NCBI GenBank assembly: GCA_015661045.1
Contig: JACVQG010000207.1
Span: forward strand, 1 to 5,970
Source: Dehalococcoidia bacterium
GTDB lineage: Bacteria > Chloroflexota > Dehalococcoidia > JACVQG01
Direction: 5' to 3'
Length of the DNA: 5,970 nt
Shown: positions 1 through 5,267 of the stretch, piece by piece
Layout of the letters: each line of letters starts with the position of its first letter
How positions within the stretch are numbered: position 1 is the first letter of the stretch
The notes under the pieces: generated by a model
Told to the model about the DNA's origin: nothing
The model's input: only the letters and a program-made list of their open reading frames with translations
The model's database searches: none
Translations under genes and position numbers: made by a program

Positions 1-281
1 ACGACGGCCATTCCCGCCAGGAACGCCACAGGGCTTCACCTTCAGGAGTACGTTCGTGTGGCATGAGCAGCATTAAGGCCAGGCTGGCATTACTAATATT
101 TACTAATATTTACTACTTTAGTACGCCATAAGGGTATATTATCCCCCCCTCCCAATCGTTGTGTCAAATGTTTTTAGTTACCCCCTATTAGATTAGCCGA
201 CCAGCACTAAACTACCGTCTCATACCCACCCGAGAGGTTTGTGGCAACGAGATGCGAGGCATATACTGGTGCACAGCCTAG
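1..281. other. Non-coding or decayed region upstream of the DUF3494 remnant
   Basis: No convincing intact gene is visible. A possible 22-codon ORF runs 63-131 (ATG at 63, TAA at 129-131). It begins MSSIKARLALLIF, a basic start followed by a hydrophobic stretch, and is preceded by AGGAG at 44-48. It is in the same phase as the first DUF3494 fragment at 282, so it could be the relic of that gene's signal peptide; this is inference. A 10-bp tandem repeat lies at 91-115, and a C-run follows at about 143-149. The rest (150-281) shows nothing I can name. Confidence 0.4.
91..115. repeat. Tandem repeat, 10-bp unit, 2.5 copies
   Basis: TACTAATATT occurs at 91-100 and again at 101-110, followed by a half unit TACTA at 111-115. 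The repeat is AT-rich and close to one helical turn in period. It falls inside the possible signal-peptide relic at 63-131, so it may be a slippage expansion rather than a regulatory element. Confidence 0.7.
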
Positions 282-531
282 GCCCAAATCGACTTGACCA
301 CCGCGTACAAAGATGCCGCTGGACGAACACCAGTTACCACTGTACAGGTACCACCCTCGGCGGGCAAACCCTAACCCCGGCGTCTACGGCGGGGGCGCGA
401 TTGATCTAACAGAGGCTCTCACTCTCACGGGCGACACGAATGCAGTCTGCATTTTACAGGCCGCATCCATCACACTGTATACTGGCGCGGTTACATTAAA
501 CGCCAATGCCATTGTAAAGCCTGCTCCATAA
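282..531 (+). pseudogene. Decayed DUF3494 (ice-binding-like) gene remnant
   Basis: Three reading frames in succession match consecutive blocks of the DUF3494 ice-binding-like family. The phase starting at 282 gives AQIDLTTAYKDAAGRTP. After a -1 shift, 350-376 gives TTLGGQTLT. After another -1 shift, from 376 to the TAA at 529-531, it gives PGVYGGGAIDLT, then NAVCILQAAS, ITLYTGA and VTLNANAIVKP. In intact members the first two segments run on directly in one frame. The second break lies in a CCCC run at 375-378 that would need one more C to restore LTPGVY. About 40-50 residues normally found between the FQA block and the SITLNTGA block are missing, so there is an internal deletion as well as frameshifts. 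The protein would have been a secreted beta-helical ice-binding or adhesin-like domain. It lies about 100 bp upstream of an intact gene of the same family. The ATG at 313 belongs to the wrong phase for the first part and is not a real start. Confidence 0.75.
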
Positions 532-553
532 GGCATGAGGTAATCGGTGTGAA

Positions 554-637
554 AGGAGGTATTCGGTGTAAACGAACGGTGATATCCAGGAGGTACAAAA
601 TGAGGAATCCAAATATTAGGAGGTACAAAGGTACACA
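554..637 (+). promoter_or_regulatory. Triple Shine-Dalgarno array before the DUF3494 gene
   Basis: AGGAGGT occurs three times, at 554-560, 588-594 and 618-624. The last two share the 12-mer AGGAGGTACAAA exactly, 30 bp apart, and each is followed by ATG-A/G-AGAATC-like sequence (ATGAGGAATCC at 600, ATGAAGAATCT at 638). This looks like a duplicated translation start. The third site has the 8-bp near-repeat GGTACAAA/GGTACACA (622-637) inserted before the ATG. That moves the real start 14 nt from AGGAGG, whereas the second site sits at an optimal 6 nt from the ATG at 600. The first site is followed only by GTG-TAA (566-571). Confidence 0.7.
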
Positions 638-641
638 ATGA
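600..641 (+). CDS. Possible 13-codon leader peptide overlapping the DUF3494 start
   Basis: ATG at 600 opens a short frame, MRNPNIRRYKGTQ, ending with TGA at 639-641. The stop overlaps the start of the next gene as ATGA (638-641), the classic layout for translational coupling. It has a better-spaced ribosome binding site (AGGAGG at 588-593, 6-nt spacer) than the downstream gene. Its first codons resemble those of the downstream gene (MRN versus MKN), so it probably arose by duplication of the initiation region. Whether the peptide has any function of its own is unknown; it may serve only to deliver ribosomes to 638. Confidence 0.4.
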   Translation: MRNPNIRRYKGTQ

Positions 642-1795
642 AGAATCTAATGGTTCGAACGAATATTTTTACCAGGTTTACGGCAAGACTCGCCGTTATT
701 ATCTTTTTCGTTGCGCTTCTTTCAGTGGTACCGTTCCAAGCGGCACTGGCTGCAACTGCGCCAAATCTCGGTACAGCGGAGAGCTTCGCGGTCCTTGGCG
801 GACCGGCAGTGACCCTTACAAACTCCGCTGTCGCCGGAGACGTGGGCTCCGGATTCCCATTCCCCGGTAGCGCGGTCACTTTGACCGGGTCCACAATTAC
901 CGGGACGGTTCACGTGGGCGACGCGGTCGCCGTTGCGGCTTACGCTGACTTCCTCAGCGCTTATACCGCGTTAGCGGGCGTGACGTGCGACCAGACTTTG
1001 ACGGGTAATCTCGCAGGACTGACGCTCGCTCCCGGTGTCTACTGTGTCAGCGCGGCGTCGACGACTACGGACGGCACGTTGACCCTCGATGGTCCCTCGA
1101 ACGGGATCTGGATTTTCAAAATCGGGACCAGCGGGACTGGCGCACTCACGGGCACCAACTTCTCGGTGGTCATGACCGGCGGCGGGGTTGCGTGTAATAA
1201 TGTGTACTGGTGGGTTGCCCAGGCCGCGACACTGACGACCTCGAATTTCCAGGGAACTATTCTCGCAGGTGCGGCCATCACGGTCACCGGTGGAACCTTT
1301 AATGGAGATGCCCTGGCTCAAGCCGCAGTGACGTTGACTGGCGCTACTATCTCCGGCTGTGGCTCTAACGGCCCCCCAAACCCCCCACCTACCTATGGCT
1401 CGATAAAGGTGACTGGCGGCGGCCAAATCTCAGTGCCTGACCCAAATTCCGATGACGCAAATGCCACCGGTACGGGCAAGGCAACCTTCGGATTCAACGC
1501 GCAGCCGGATAAAAAGAGTGGCACGGCGAAAGGCCACTTCAACTATGTCAACCATGTTACCGGTCTGCACATCAACGGCTCTGTCGATAAGGTCGTGGTG
1601 ATTGAAGTGAACGCAGGGACTCCGAAGACTGTCCTGTTCTCCGGCACCTACGAGGGTGGTTCCTTCATCGTGACAATACAAGATAACGGCGAGCCCGGCA
1701 CGAACGATAAGTTCGGTGTTGTGGTGATCGGTTCTCAGTCCGAGGTGAGAAATATGCGTGTCATTAGCAACGGAAACATCCAGTTTCATAAGTAA
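638..1795 (+). CDS. Secreted DUF3494 ice-binding-like protein with C-terminal post-COAP-1-type domain
   Basis: This 385-residue protein appears complete. Residues 1-38 form a Sec signal peptide: basic MKNLMVRTN...R, a hydrophobic core LAVIIFFVALLSVV, and a likely cut after ALA at 36-38. Residues about 42-240 are a DUF3494 ice-binding-like domain. It opens with NLGTAESFAVLGG and contains LTLAPGVYC, the GIWIFKIG block, CNNVYWWV (186-193), FQGTILAGAAITVTGG and VTLTGATISGC, in family order. A Pro-rich linker (GPPNPPPTYG, about 245-254) leads to residues 255-385. This part has KVTGGGQI, GTAKGHFNYVNH, LHINGSVDKVV and FIVTIQDNGEPGTNDKFGV, as I recall from post-COAP-1 domains. Members of DUF3494 include true ice-binding proteins and many surface proteins of non-polar microbes, so ice binding is not established. 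Cysteines at about 117, 136, 186 and 241 could form disulfides after export. The start at 638 gives a proper signal peptide and overlaps the leader ORF; ATG 650 is a less likely alternative. The gene is clearly more GC-rich than the DUF4382/SpoIID genes that follow. Confidence 0.85.
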   Translation: MKNLMVRTNIFTRFTARLAVIIFFVALLSVVPFQAALAATAPNLGTAESFAVLGGPAVTLTNSAVAGDVGSGFPFPGSAVTLTGSTITGTVHVGDAVAVAAYADFLSAYTALAGVTCDQTLTGNLAGLTLAPGVYCVSAASTTTDGTLTLDGPSNGIWIFKIGTSGTGALTGTNFSVVMTGGGVACNNVYWWVAQAATLTTSNFQGTILAGAAITVTGGTFNGDALAQAAVTLTGATISGCGSNGPPNPPPTYGSIKVTGGGQISVPDPNSDDANATGTGKATFGFNAQPDKKSGTAKGHFNYVNHVTGLHINGSVDKVVVIEVNAGTPKTVLFSGTYEGGSFIVTIQDNGEPGTNDKFGVVVIGSQSEVRNMRVISNGNIQFHK

Positions 1796-1811
1796 GGGCT
1801 GTGAAACCGCT

Positions 1812-1841
1812 GTGCCCATTACCCTCCGGGGTGGTGGGCAC
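1812..1841 (+). terminator. Strong hairpin after the DUF3494 gene
   Basis: GTGCCCATTACCC (1812-1824) pairs with GGGTGGTGGGCAC (1829-1841) around a TCCG loop. The stem has 13 pairs including two G-U, and starts 16 nt after the stop codon. No T-run follows, so it would be a weak intrinsic terminator, or an RNA 3'-end protecting stem. It precedes a DUF3494 scrap in the same stretch. Confidence 0.4.
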
Positions 1842-1859
1842 CAGGGCTTGGGGCAATCG

Positions 1860-1979
1860 CTTACGATCACAAGCATCACGTTGAATACCGGTGCCACGCT
1901 GAAGGGCGACTATCGGGTAGGCGACATTCTGGATGGAACGTTTGTAGTGACAGTGAAGCATTTGGCCCGCTACTTATGA
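1860..1979 (+). pseudogene. Short DUF3494 remnant
   Basis: One open phase ending at the TGA 1977-1979 encodes TSITLNTGATLKG (1869-1907). This closely matches the conserved late block of DUF3494 domains (SITLNTGATLNGRAL in typical members). The upstream part of the phase, overlapping the end of the intact gene and the hairpin, does not look like the family. The downstream part (DYRVGDILDGTFVVTVKHL) does not continue the domain either. It is best read as the scrap of another deleted copy, not a working gene. Support rests on about 13 residues. Confidence 0.5.
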
Positions 1980-2157
1980 CCTTTTGCCTTTCGGTGAGAC
2001 TGGCCTTTATTGGGCTAACGGTAGTTTATTGAAAAGCACGTTATCAATAGATTGAGCCGGTTCTGATAATAATTACTCAGAAGGTGCAACGCTCTGGTAA
2101 ACTTAGATGGTCTCGAAGACCGTGGGGATGCCAAATCACAACAGACCATACAGGTAA
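1980..2157 (+). other. Intergenic region, possible promoter and decayed coding
   Basis: No intact gene is visible. GATAAT at 2065-2070 with TTATCA at 2041-2046 (18-nt spacer) could be a weak -10/-35 pair for the DUF4382 gene. The same bases also form an inverted repeat TTATCA/TGATAA. Two phases at about 2059-2165 read NNYSEGATLW then VNLDGLEDRGDAK...QVIT. They are joined by a -1 shift at 2096-2098 and end at TAA 2163-2165. This reads like the tail of a decayed gene but matches no family I recognise. A small hairpin GGTCT-CGA-AGACC lies at 2109-2121. Confidence 0.3.
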
Positions 2158-2217
2158 TTACCTAAAATACTTGATGAGGAGTTCACAGGCGGCTGTGCCG
2201 GACGAGGTGCACCGGCA

Positions 2218-2817
2218 ATGGCCAGTAAAGGTACAATGCAGGTTTATGTTACAGATGCTCCACCTAAAGGTGTAACTGCAGTCGAAATCAAGGCCAGTAA
2301 TGTTGAAGCTCACATGGCTGGAGCGGCGGAGGATCAGTGGGTCACCCTGTTAAAGGACCCGCCTGTTTTTGACCTGGTAAAAGCAACCGGAGTAAATATT
2401 TTACTTGGTACTTCCGATGTTGCCGCAGGTAAATATACCCAGGTAAGACTGGATATCGCCAATGTTACCGTAACTATCGATGGGAAACAGGTAAAAGCTA
2501 CCGTTCCCAGTGATAAGCTCAAGCTGGTAGGCGATATAGTTGTTGAGGAAGGAAAGAAGACCCCCATTAGCCTTGATTTCGATGCCGAAAAATCTATCGT
2601 CATGCAAGGTCAGGACAGGGTATCCCTTAAGCCGGTGGTAAAACTTATTGTTGCCAAACCCGGTAGCACTCTGGAAACTCCTGTATCAGGAACCACAACA
2701 ACACCAACAACCCTTACAACATCTCCTGCGTCGACACTGGCGGCTAATGCTGATATTGTAGAAGTCAGAGCTACCGGTGTGCCAGGGGCAACCAACAGCA
2801 GCAATAATGTCAAATGA
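2218..2817 (+). CDS. DUF4382 domain protein, export signal missing
   Basis: The 199-residue frame contains a DUF4382 domain at residues about 5-147. It starts GTMQVYVTDAPPKGVTAVEI, with SNVEAH, WVTLL, FDLVKATGVN, GKYTQVRLDI, VTIDGK, VPSDKLKLVG, SLDFDAEKS and LKPVVKLIV in the family order. DUF4382 is a domain of unknown function found mainly in exported lipoproteins. After it comes a Thr/Ser-rich stretch (149-176, with TTTTPTTLTT), which looks like an extracellular linker. The ATG at 2218 has only weak GAGG upstream (2204-2207). The same phase stays open back to 2158 and reads FTGGCAGRGAPA just before the ATG. This resembles the lipidated Cys region of such lipoproteins, but no start codon or hydrophobic helix precedes it in phase (TAA at 2155-2157). 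The 5' end is therefore probably truncated or rearranged. The next gene follows in the same phase after one TGA. Confidence 0.7.
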   Translation: MASKGTMQVYVTDAPPKGVTAVEIKASNVEAHMAGAAEDQWVTLLKDPPVFDLVKATGVNILLGTSDVAAGKYTQVRLDIANVTVTIDGKQVKATVPSDKLKLVGDIVVEEGKKTPISLDFDAEKSIVMQGQDRVSLKPVVKLIVAKPGSTLETPVSGTTTTPTTLTTSPASTLAANADIVEVRATGVPGATNSSNNVK

Positions 2818-2847
2818 GGGGCATTTTGCGATGGCCAAATTGAAACG

Positions 2848-3372
2848 GTGGACTTGGAAAGCCAATACCTGCCCGTTGTGATAGCCTCTGAGAACGATGC
2901 TGCACCATACGAGGCCCTCAAAGCCCAGGCCGTAGCTTCCAGAAGCTTTGCCTTATACAAAAAACTGGTTGAGCCTCGAAGCAAAAATTTTGATGTGTGT
3001 GATTCGGAAGCAGACCAAGTTTACAGCCCCAAGAAATTTACTGACCTGCCATCTCCCAACCAGGAAGACATCAAGAGAGCCGTAAAGGAGACCAAGGACA
3101 CAGTCCTCAAATATGATGGAAAGGTTGTCGCTGCCTTTTTTGTCAGCGGAAAGAACATCCCAAGAGATGAAACATACAAGTTTGTTACATACAATGAGGG
3201 AAAAACCGGGGATAGTATCAGTCGCGCGCAAAAGCCCATAGGAGATCCTGGTAATCCATCCAACCATGGTGTTATGGGGCAAGTTCAGGCAAAAGAGTTG
3301 GCATACAAAAGCTATGACTGGCAGGAGATACTTAAATATTTCTATGGCAGCGATATAGGAATTGGAAAATAG
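2848..3372 (+). CDS. SpoIID/LytB domain protein, probably N-terminally truncated
   Basis: The frame encodes 174 residues of a SpoIID/LytB domain. SpoIID is a lytic transglycosylase that acts on denuded glycan strands in the sporulation septum. Related proteins in non-sporulating bacteria are cell-wall associated and of uncertain role. Visible hallmarks are IASEN at 12-16 (E15 aligns with the catalytic Glu of SpoIID), PYEALKAQAVASRSFAL at 20-36, QVYS at 57-60, AVKETKDTVLKYDGKVVAAFF at 78-98, NHGVMGQ at 139-145 in place of the usual GHGVGMSQ, and YDWQEILKYFYGSDI near the end. GTG 2848 is only the first possible start in this phase. Domain-like sequence (DGQIETVDLE) continues upstream to the TGA at 2815-2817 that ends the DUF4382 frame. 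There is no ribosome binding site and no signal peptide, although the domain must act outside the membrane. The frame is either the 3' half of a DUF4382-SpoIID fusion split by a stop, or a gene that has lost its start. Confidence 0.65.
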   Translation: MDLESQYLPVVIASENDAAPYEALKAQAVASRSFALYKKLVEPRSKNFDVCDSEADQVYSPKKFTDLPSPNQEDIKRAVKETKDTVLKYDGKVVAAFFVSGKNIPRDETYKFVTYNEGKTGDSISRAQKPIGDPGNPSNHGVMGQVQAKELAYKSYDWQEILKYFYGSDIGIGK

Positions 3373-3376
3373 TTGC

Positions 3377-3394
3377 CCTGCCAACTGTGGCAGG
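3377..3394 (+). terminator. Hairpin just after the SpoIID-like gene
   Basis: CCTGCCA (3377-3383) pairs with TGGCAGG (3388-3394) around an ACTG loop, 4 nt after the TAG stop. No T-run follows, so termination is plausible but not certain. Confidence 0.4.
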
Positions 3395-3630
3395 CATAAC
3401 CCCGGCATCGTCCCTTCCTGTATCAGCAATTGATGACAGTGGGATTAAAGTTATCATTGCCTGTTTAGGTAAGTAAGTAGTAGGACCTGTTGTTGCTGGA
3501 TTTCTGGTTTTCCAGCGCTCTCCTCACCGTTACATATTCGTCCAGATTGTGTCTCAGAGATGACACAAACGGACATTTCGTTCAATATAGAGTTCAACAG
3601 CTTGTATTATTTTGAGAAGACCTCAAGGAA

Positions 3631-3654
3631 GAGACCCCGACCTGTCGGGGCCTC
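3631..3654 (-). terminator. Terminator-like stem for the minus-strand genes
   Basis: GAG-A-CCCCGA (3631-3640) pairs with TCGGGG-C-CTC (3645-3654) around CCTG. That is a 6-bp GC stem, one mismatch, then 3 bp. Read on the minus strand it lies 17 nt beyond the stop of the broken small gene and is followed by TTCCTT. It could end transcription of the whole minus-strand run. Confidence 0.5.
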
Positions 3655-3670
3655 CCCCTGAGTTGCCCAT

Positions 3671-3986
3671 TCAGGCTTTTACCGCTTTGCGCCCCCTGCG
3701 CTTTGGCTTAGTTCCGGATACATCCTCCTTTACAGTTTTAGTAACTTCATCAAGCGGTTTCTGGATACAGCCCAGCCTGGCGTGGCCACTTTATCCCAGT
3801 TGCCCGCCCAGATGTAGCGTTTGGTGTAGGCATGGCGGCTTTGCTCCCATTCGTAGTCATCACCGTGGACAAGTATTTTACCGCTGCCATTTTGCGGAAG
3901 TGTTCCGCCTTCATCAATATATCCTGGTCGCTCCGTTCTGCTTTAGGTTCAGGTTCTGTGGAGCGTTCCAATTGCTTTTCTACCAT
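3671..3986 (-). pseudogene. Unrecognised small gene broken by two single-base frameshifts
   Basis: Three minus-strand phases join into one protein-like sequence. From ATG 3986-3984 the first gives MVEKQLERSTEPEPKAERSD, then DILMKAEHFRK. The second, after a break at the AAAA run near 3887-3890, gives NGSGKILVHGDDYEW, EQSRHAYTKRYIW, AGNWDKVATPGWAVSR. The third, after a break at the AAA run near 3755-3757, gives KPLDEVTKTVKEDVS and a basic tail KPKRRGRKAVKA, ending at TGA 3673-3671. Adding one A at each run would give a continuous frame of about 105 residues. I do not recognise the family. The charged start, aromatic-rich middle and Lys/Arg tail suggest a soluble cytoplasmic or nucleic-acid-associated protein, but no function is claimed. 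The plus-strand open frame across the same stretch looks like a shadow. It lies downstream of the TPP-enzyme genes in the same direction and could share their transcript. Real decay and sequencing indels are equally possible. Confidence 0.5.
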
Positions 3987-4048
3987 GTTACACTTCTTGA
4001 ATAGCCTGTTCAGGATTAAGGGGATAGGGTACCGTCTTTCTATTGCCG

Positions 4049-4621
4049 TCAGCGTAGGTTGTAAAGGGTAGCTCGGAACTCCCGAACTATTTTTGCATCT
4101 AAACGGGGGCTGGTATAAGGCGAGCATTCCGATAGGGATGGTGATTTCACACAGACAAAGGTCGGGCCTGTCTGCCGCATGATTCTGTCTATTTTTTCGT
4201 CCAAAGAGCCTGATTCTTCAAAATCATAAACCTGTCTGTACCCGGCCTCTTTGGCCAGACCGGAGAAACTTAGTTTTCCGGCATTGGGAATTGGCTGGCC
4301 GCCGGTATTCCGGTAAACGCTGTTTTCCATAACGAAATGTATCAGATTGCCCGGGGCCATATTAGCGATAGTAACCAGGCTACCTAAATTCATGAGAAGG
4401 CTACCATCGGCGTCTATAAGAATAACTTTTCTTTGAGGTTTCGCCAGGGCCAATCCCAAACCTACTGATGAAGCCTTGCCCATAGCTCCAATGTATAAAA
4501 AGTCCAGTTGGCGTTGGGTCGAAACATGATGCCACTCATCCTTTGCGGTCATACAGGCAACTACAATTGCCTCGCCCCTGCACCGGGAAATGATCCTCAT
4601 CGCTTCCATGCTATCAATCAT
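4049..4621 (-). CDS. TPP-binding decarboxylase, beta-type subunit (sulfopyruvate/phosphonopyruvate decarboxylase-like)
   Basis: This 190-residue protein is a stand-alone PP (pyrophosphate-binding) domain of the TPP-enzyme family. It resembles the beta subunit ComE of sulfopyruvate decarboxylase and the C-terminal half of phosphonopyruvate decarboxylase. GAMGKASSVGLGLALA at 45-60 is the typical glycine-rich helix. The cofactor motif is IDADGSLLMNLG (69-80) through VMENSVYRNTGGQ (97-109). D72 and N100 would bind Mg2+, 28 residues apart as expected. The usual GDGS is ADGS here and the usual NN or DN is EN, mild variants that keep the metal-binding residues. It should pair with the subunit encoded just upstream, which supplies the catalytic glutamate, to decarboxylate a 2-oxo acid. 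Start ATG 4621-4619 overlaps the upstream stop as ATGA and has GAGGAG 8 nt before it, so the two are translationally coupled. The substrate cannot be told from the sequence. No coenzyme M genes are visible, so the ComDE name should not be transferred as a function. Confidence 0.85.
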   Translation of the reverse strand: MIDSMEAMRIISRCRGEAIVVACMTAKDEWHHVSTQRQLDFLYIGAMGKASSVGLGLALAKPQRKVILIDADGSLLMNLGSLVTIANMAPGNLIHFVMENSVYRNTGGQPIPNAGKLSFSGLAKEAGYRQVYDFEESGSLDEKIDRIMRQTGPTFVCVKSPSLSECSPYTSPRLDAKIVREFRATLYNLR

Positions 4622-5124
4622 TGCATCTGCTCCTCGGCAATCAGTACCGCTACCGGACGGGAGGTTGCCTGAGTTTCATGGTATGCCTGTGAAATCTTTT
4701 GAACATCTTTTTCGTCTGTAACCAGATAATGCTTTATTCCCCAGGCATCCAGCACCGGCTCCTGAAATATAGCTGCAGAATCTGTCGGAGGGGGCGATTT
4801 GCGCCAGCCGCGAGCGCCGATTAGCATGAGTAAGGGAAGTTGATAATCCAGGGCCAGCCCCCGGACGGAGTCTCCGGCATCATAAAAACCTGTGTTCTGA
4901 TGCATTATCACCGGATTCTTCCCACCTAACCATAGCCCGAGGGCAATGGGAATGGCTTCGCCTTCCCTGCATACCGGAACAAGGGTCATACTGGATTCAC
5001 GTAACACTGTCTCATACATGGCTTTATTTTCACTATGAGGCAGCCAGACGACATGGGTGATGCCGCATTTATTTAGCTCCTCCAGGATTTTGTGGGCCAT
5101 TACAGATTGGGTAACACCTACCAC
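4618..5124 (-). CDS. TPP-binding decarboxylase, alpha-type subunit (sulfopyruvate/phosphonopyruvate decarboxylase-like)
   Basis: This is the PYR domain partner of the downstream subunit. GTG 5124 is preferred (168 residues) because AAAGGAG ends 7 nt before it. A TTG at 5145 in the same phase would add seven residues but would place that ribosome binding site inside the gene. After LEELNKCGITHVVWLPHSEN comes REGEAIPIALG. The Glu following that Arg (residue 54 from GTG) aligns with the catalytic Glu that activates TPP in this superfamily, with the A and G spacing that normally follows. The middle, NPVIMHQNTGFYDAGDSVRG and LLMLIGARGW, matches alpha subunits such as ComD. In the family the active site forms at the interface between PYR and PP domains of different chains. 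The pair lies between a 2-hydroxyacyl-CoA dehydratase gene and a broken small gene, so an anaerobic 2-oxo/2-hydroxy acid pathway is plausible but unproven. The promoter at 5382-5411 probably drives it. Confidence 0.85.
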   Translation of the reverse strand: MVGVTQSVMAHKILEELNKCGITHVVWLPHSENKAMYETVLRESSMTLVPVCREGEAIPIALGLWLGGKNPVIMHQNTGFYDAGDSVRGLALDYQLPLLMLIGARGWRKSPPPTDSAAIFQEPVLDAWGIKHYLVTDEKDVQKISQAYHETQATSRPVAVLIAEEQMQ

Positions 5125-5161
5125 GGGCTCGCTCCTTTCAGTCAAAATGCTCTTTCGTGGT
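5120..5161 (-). promoter_or_regulatory. Stem that could hide the TPP-subunit start codon
   Basis: On the minus strand ACCACG (5161-5156) can pair with CGTGGT (5125-5120). The GTG start (5124-5122) lies inside the second arm and the ribosome binding site lies in the 30-nt loop. The stem is only 6 bp and may be chance, but its placement on the start codon is notable. Confidence 0.25.
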
Positions 5162-5230
5162 TTATGGCATTTAATGCCCCGCAGTATTCTTCCCCTTTTT
5201 CCGTTGGGGTACTACTTGAAACATAAGAGC

Positions 5231-5267
5231 GGATAATAAATTCATTATCCCTCCCTTTTCGAGGGAG
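5231..5267. repeat. Two adjacent small hairpins
   Basis: GGATAAT (5231-5237) and ATTATCC (5244-5250) form one stem. CTCCCT (5251-5256) and AGGGAG (5262-5267) form a second, directly abutting. Both would be in the leader RNA of the TPP-enzyme genes. They may be leader structure or a dispersed intergenic repeat. Confidence 0.45.

Larger units (their letters stand above)
3373..3670. other. Intergenic region between convergent genes
   Basis: No gene is visible on either strand; the stretch lies between a plus-strand gene and a minus-strand one. It holds the hairpin at 3377-3394 and a second hairpin GCTGGA/TCCAGC at 3495-3500/3511-3516. A 7-bp inverted repeat TTGTGTC/GACACAA sits at 3547-3553/3562-3568, followed by AACGGACATTTCG. 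The terminator-like stem of the minus-strand gene is at 3631-3654. The 3547-3580 block resembles insertion-sequence ends I have seen, but no transposase is present. Confidence 0.4.

Noticed and set aside
91..115. CRISPR or iteron-type origin repeats
   Set aside because: Only 2.5 directly abutting 10-bp units, with no spacers, replication gene or DnaA-box cluster nearby.
313..531. A 72-codon gene starting at ATG 313
   Set aside because: Its first 20 or so residues are out of phase with the DUF3494 sequence encoded there. Only the later part matches the family, so it is a segment of a broken gene.
971..1426. Long minus-strand open frame inside the DUF3494 gene
   Set aside because: It lies opposite a clearly real gene, is Arg/Gly-rich and shows no family features; it is a shadow of a GC-rich coding strand.
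1430..1897. 155-codon minus-strand open frame
   Set aside because: It overlaps the conserved post-COAP-1-type coding region on the plus strand and has no recognisable motif.
2953..3429. 158-codon minus-strand open frame
   Set aside because: It lies opposite the well-supported SpoIID/LytB frame, and its hydrophobic look is what the antisense of such a gene gives.
3612..4004. 130-codon plus-strand open frame
   Set aside because: Rich in Pro, Phe and Cys with no pattern. The minus strand over the same bases gives a much more protein-like sequence when two single-base breaks are repaired.
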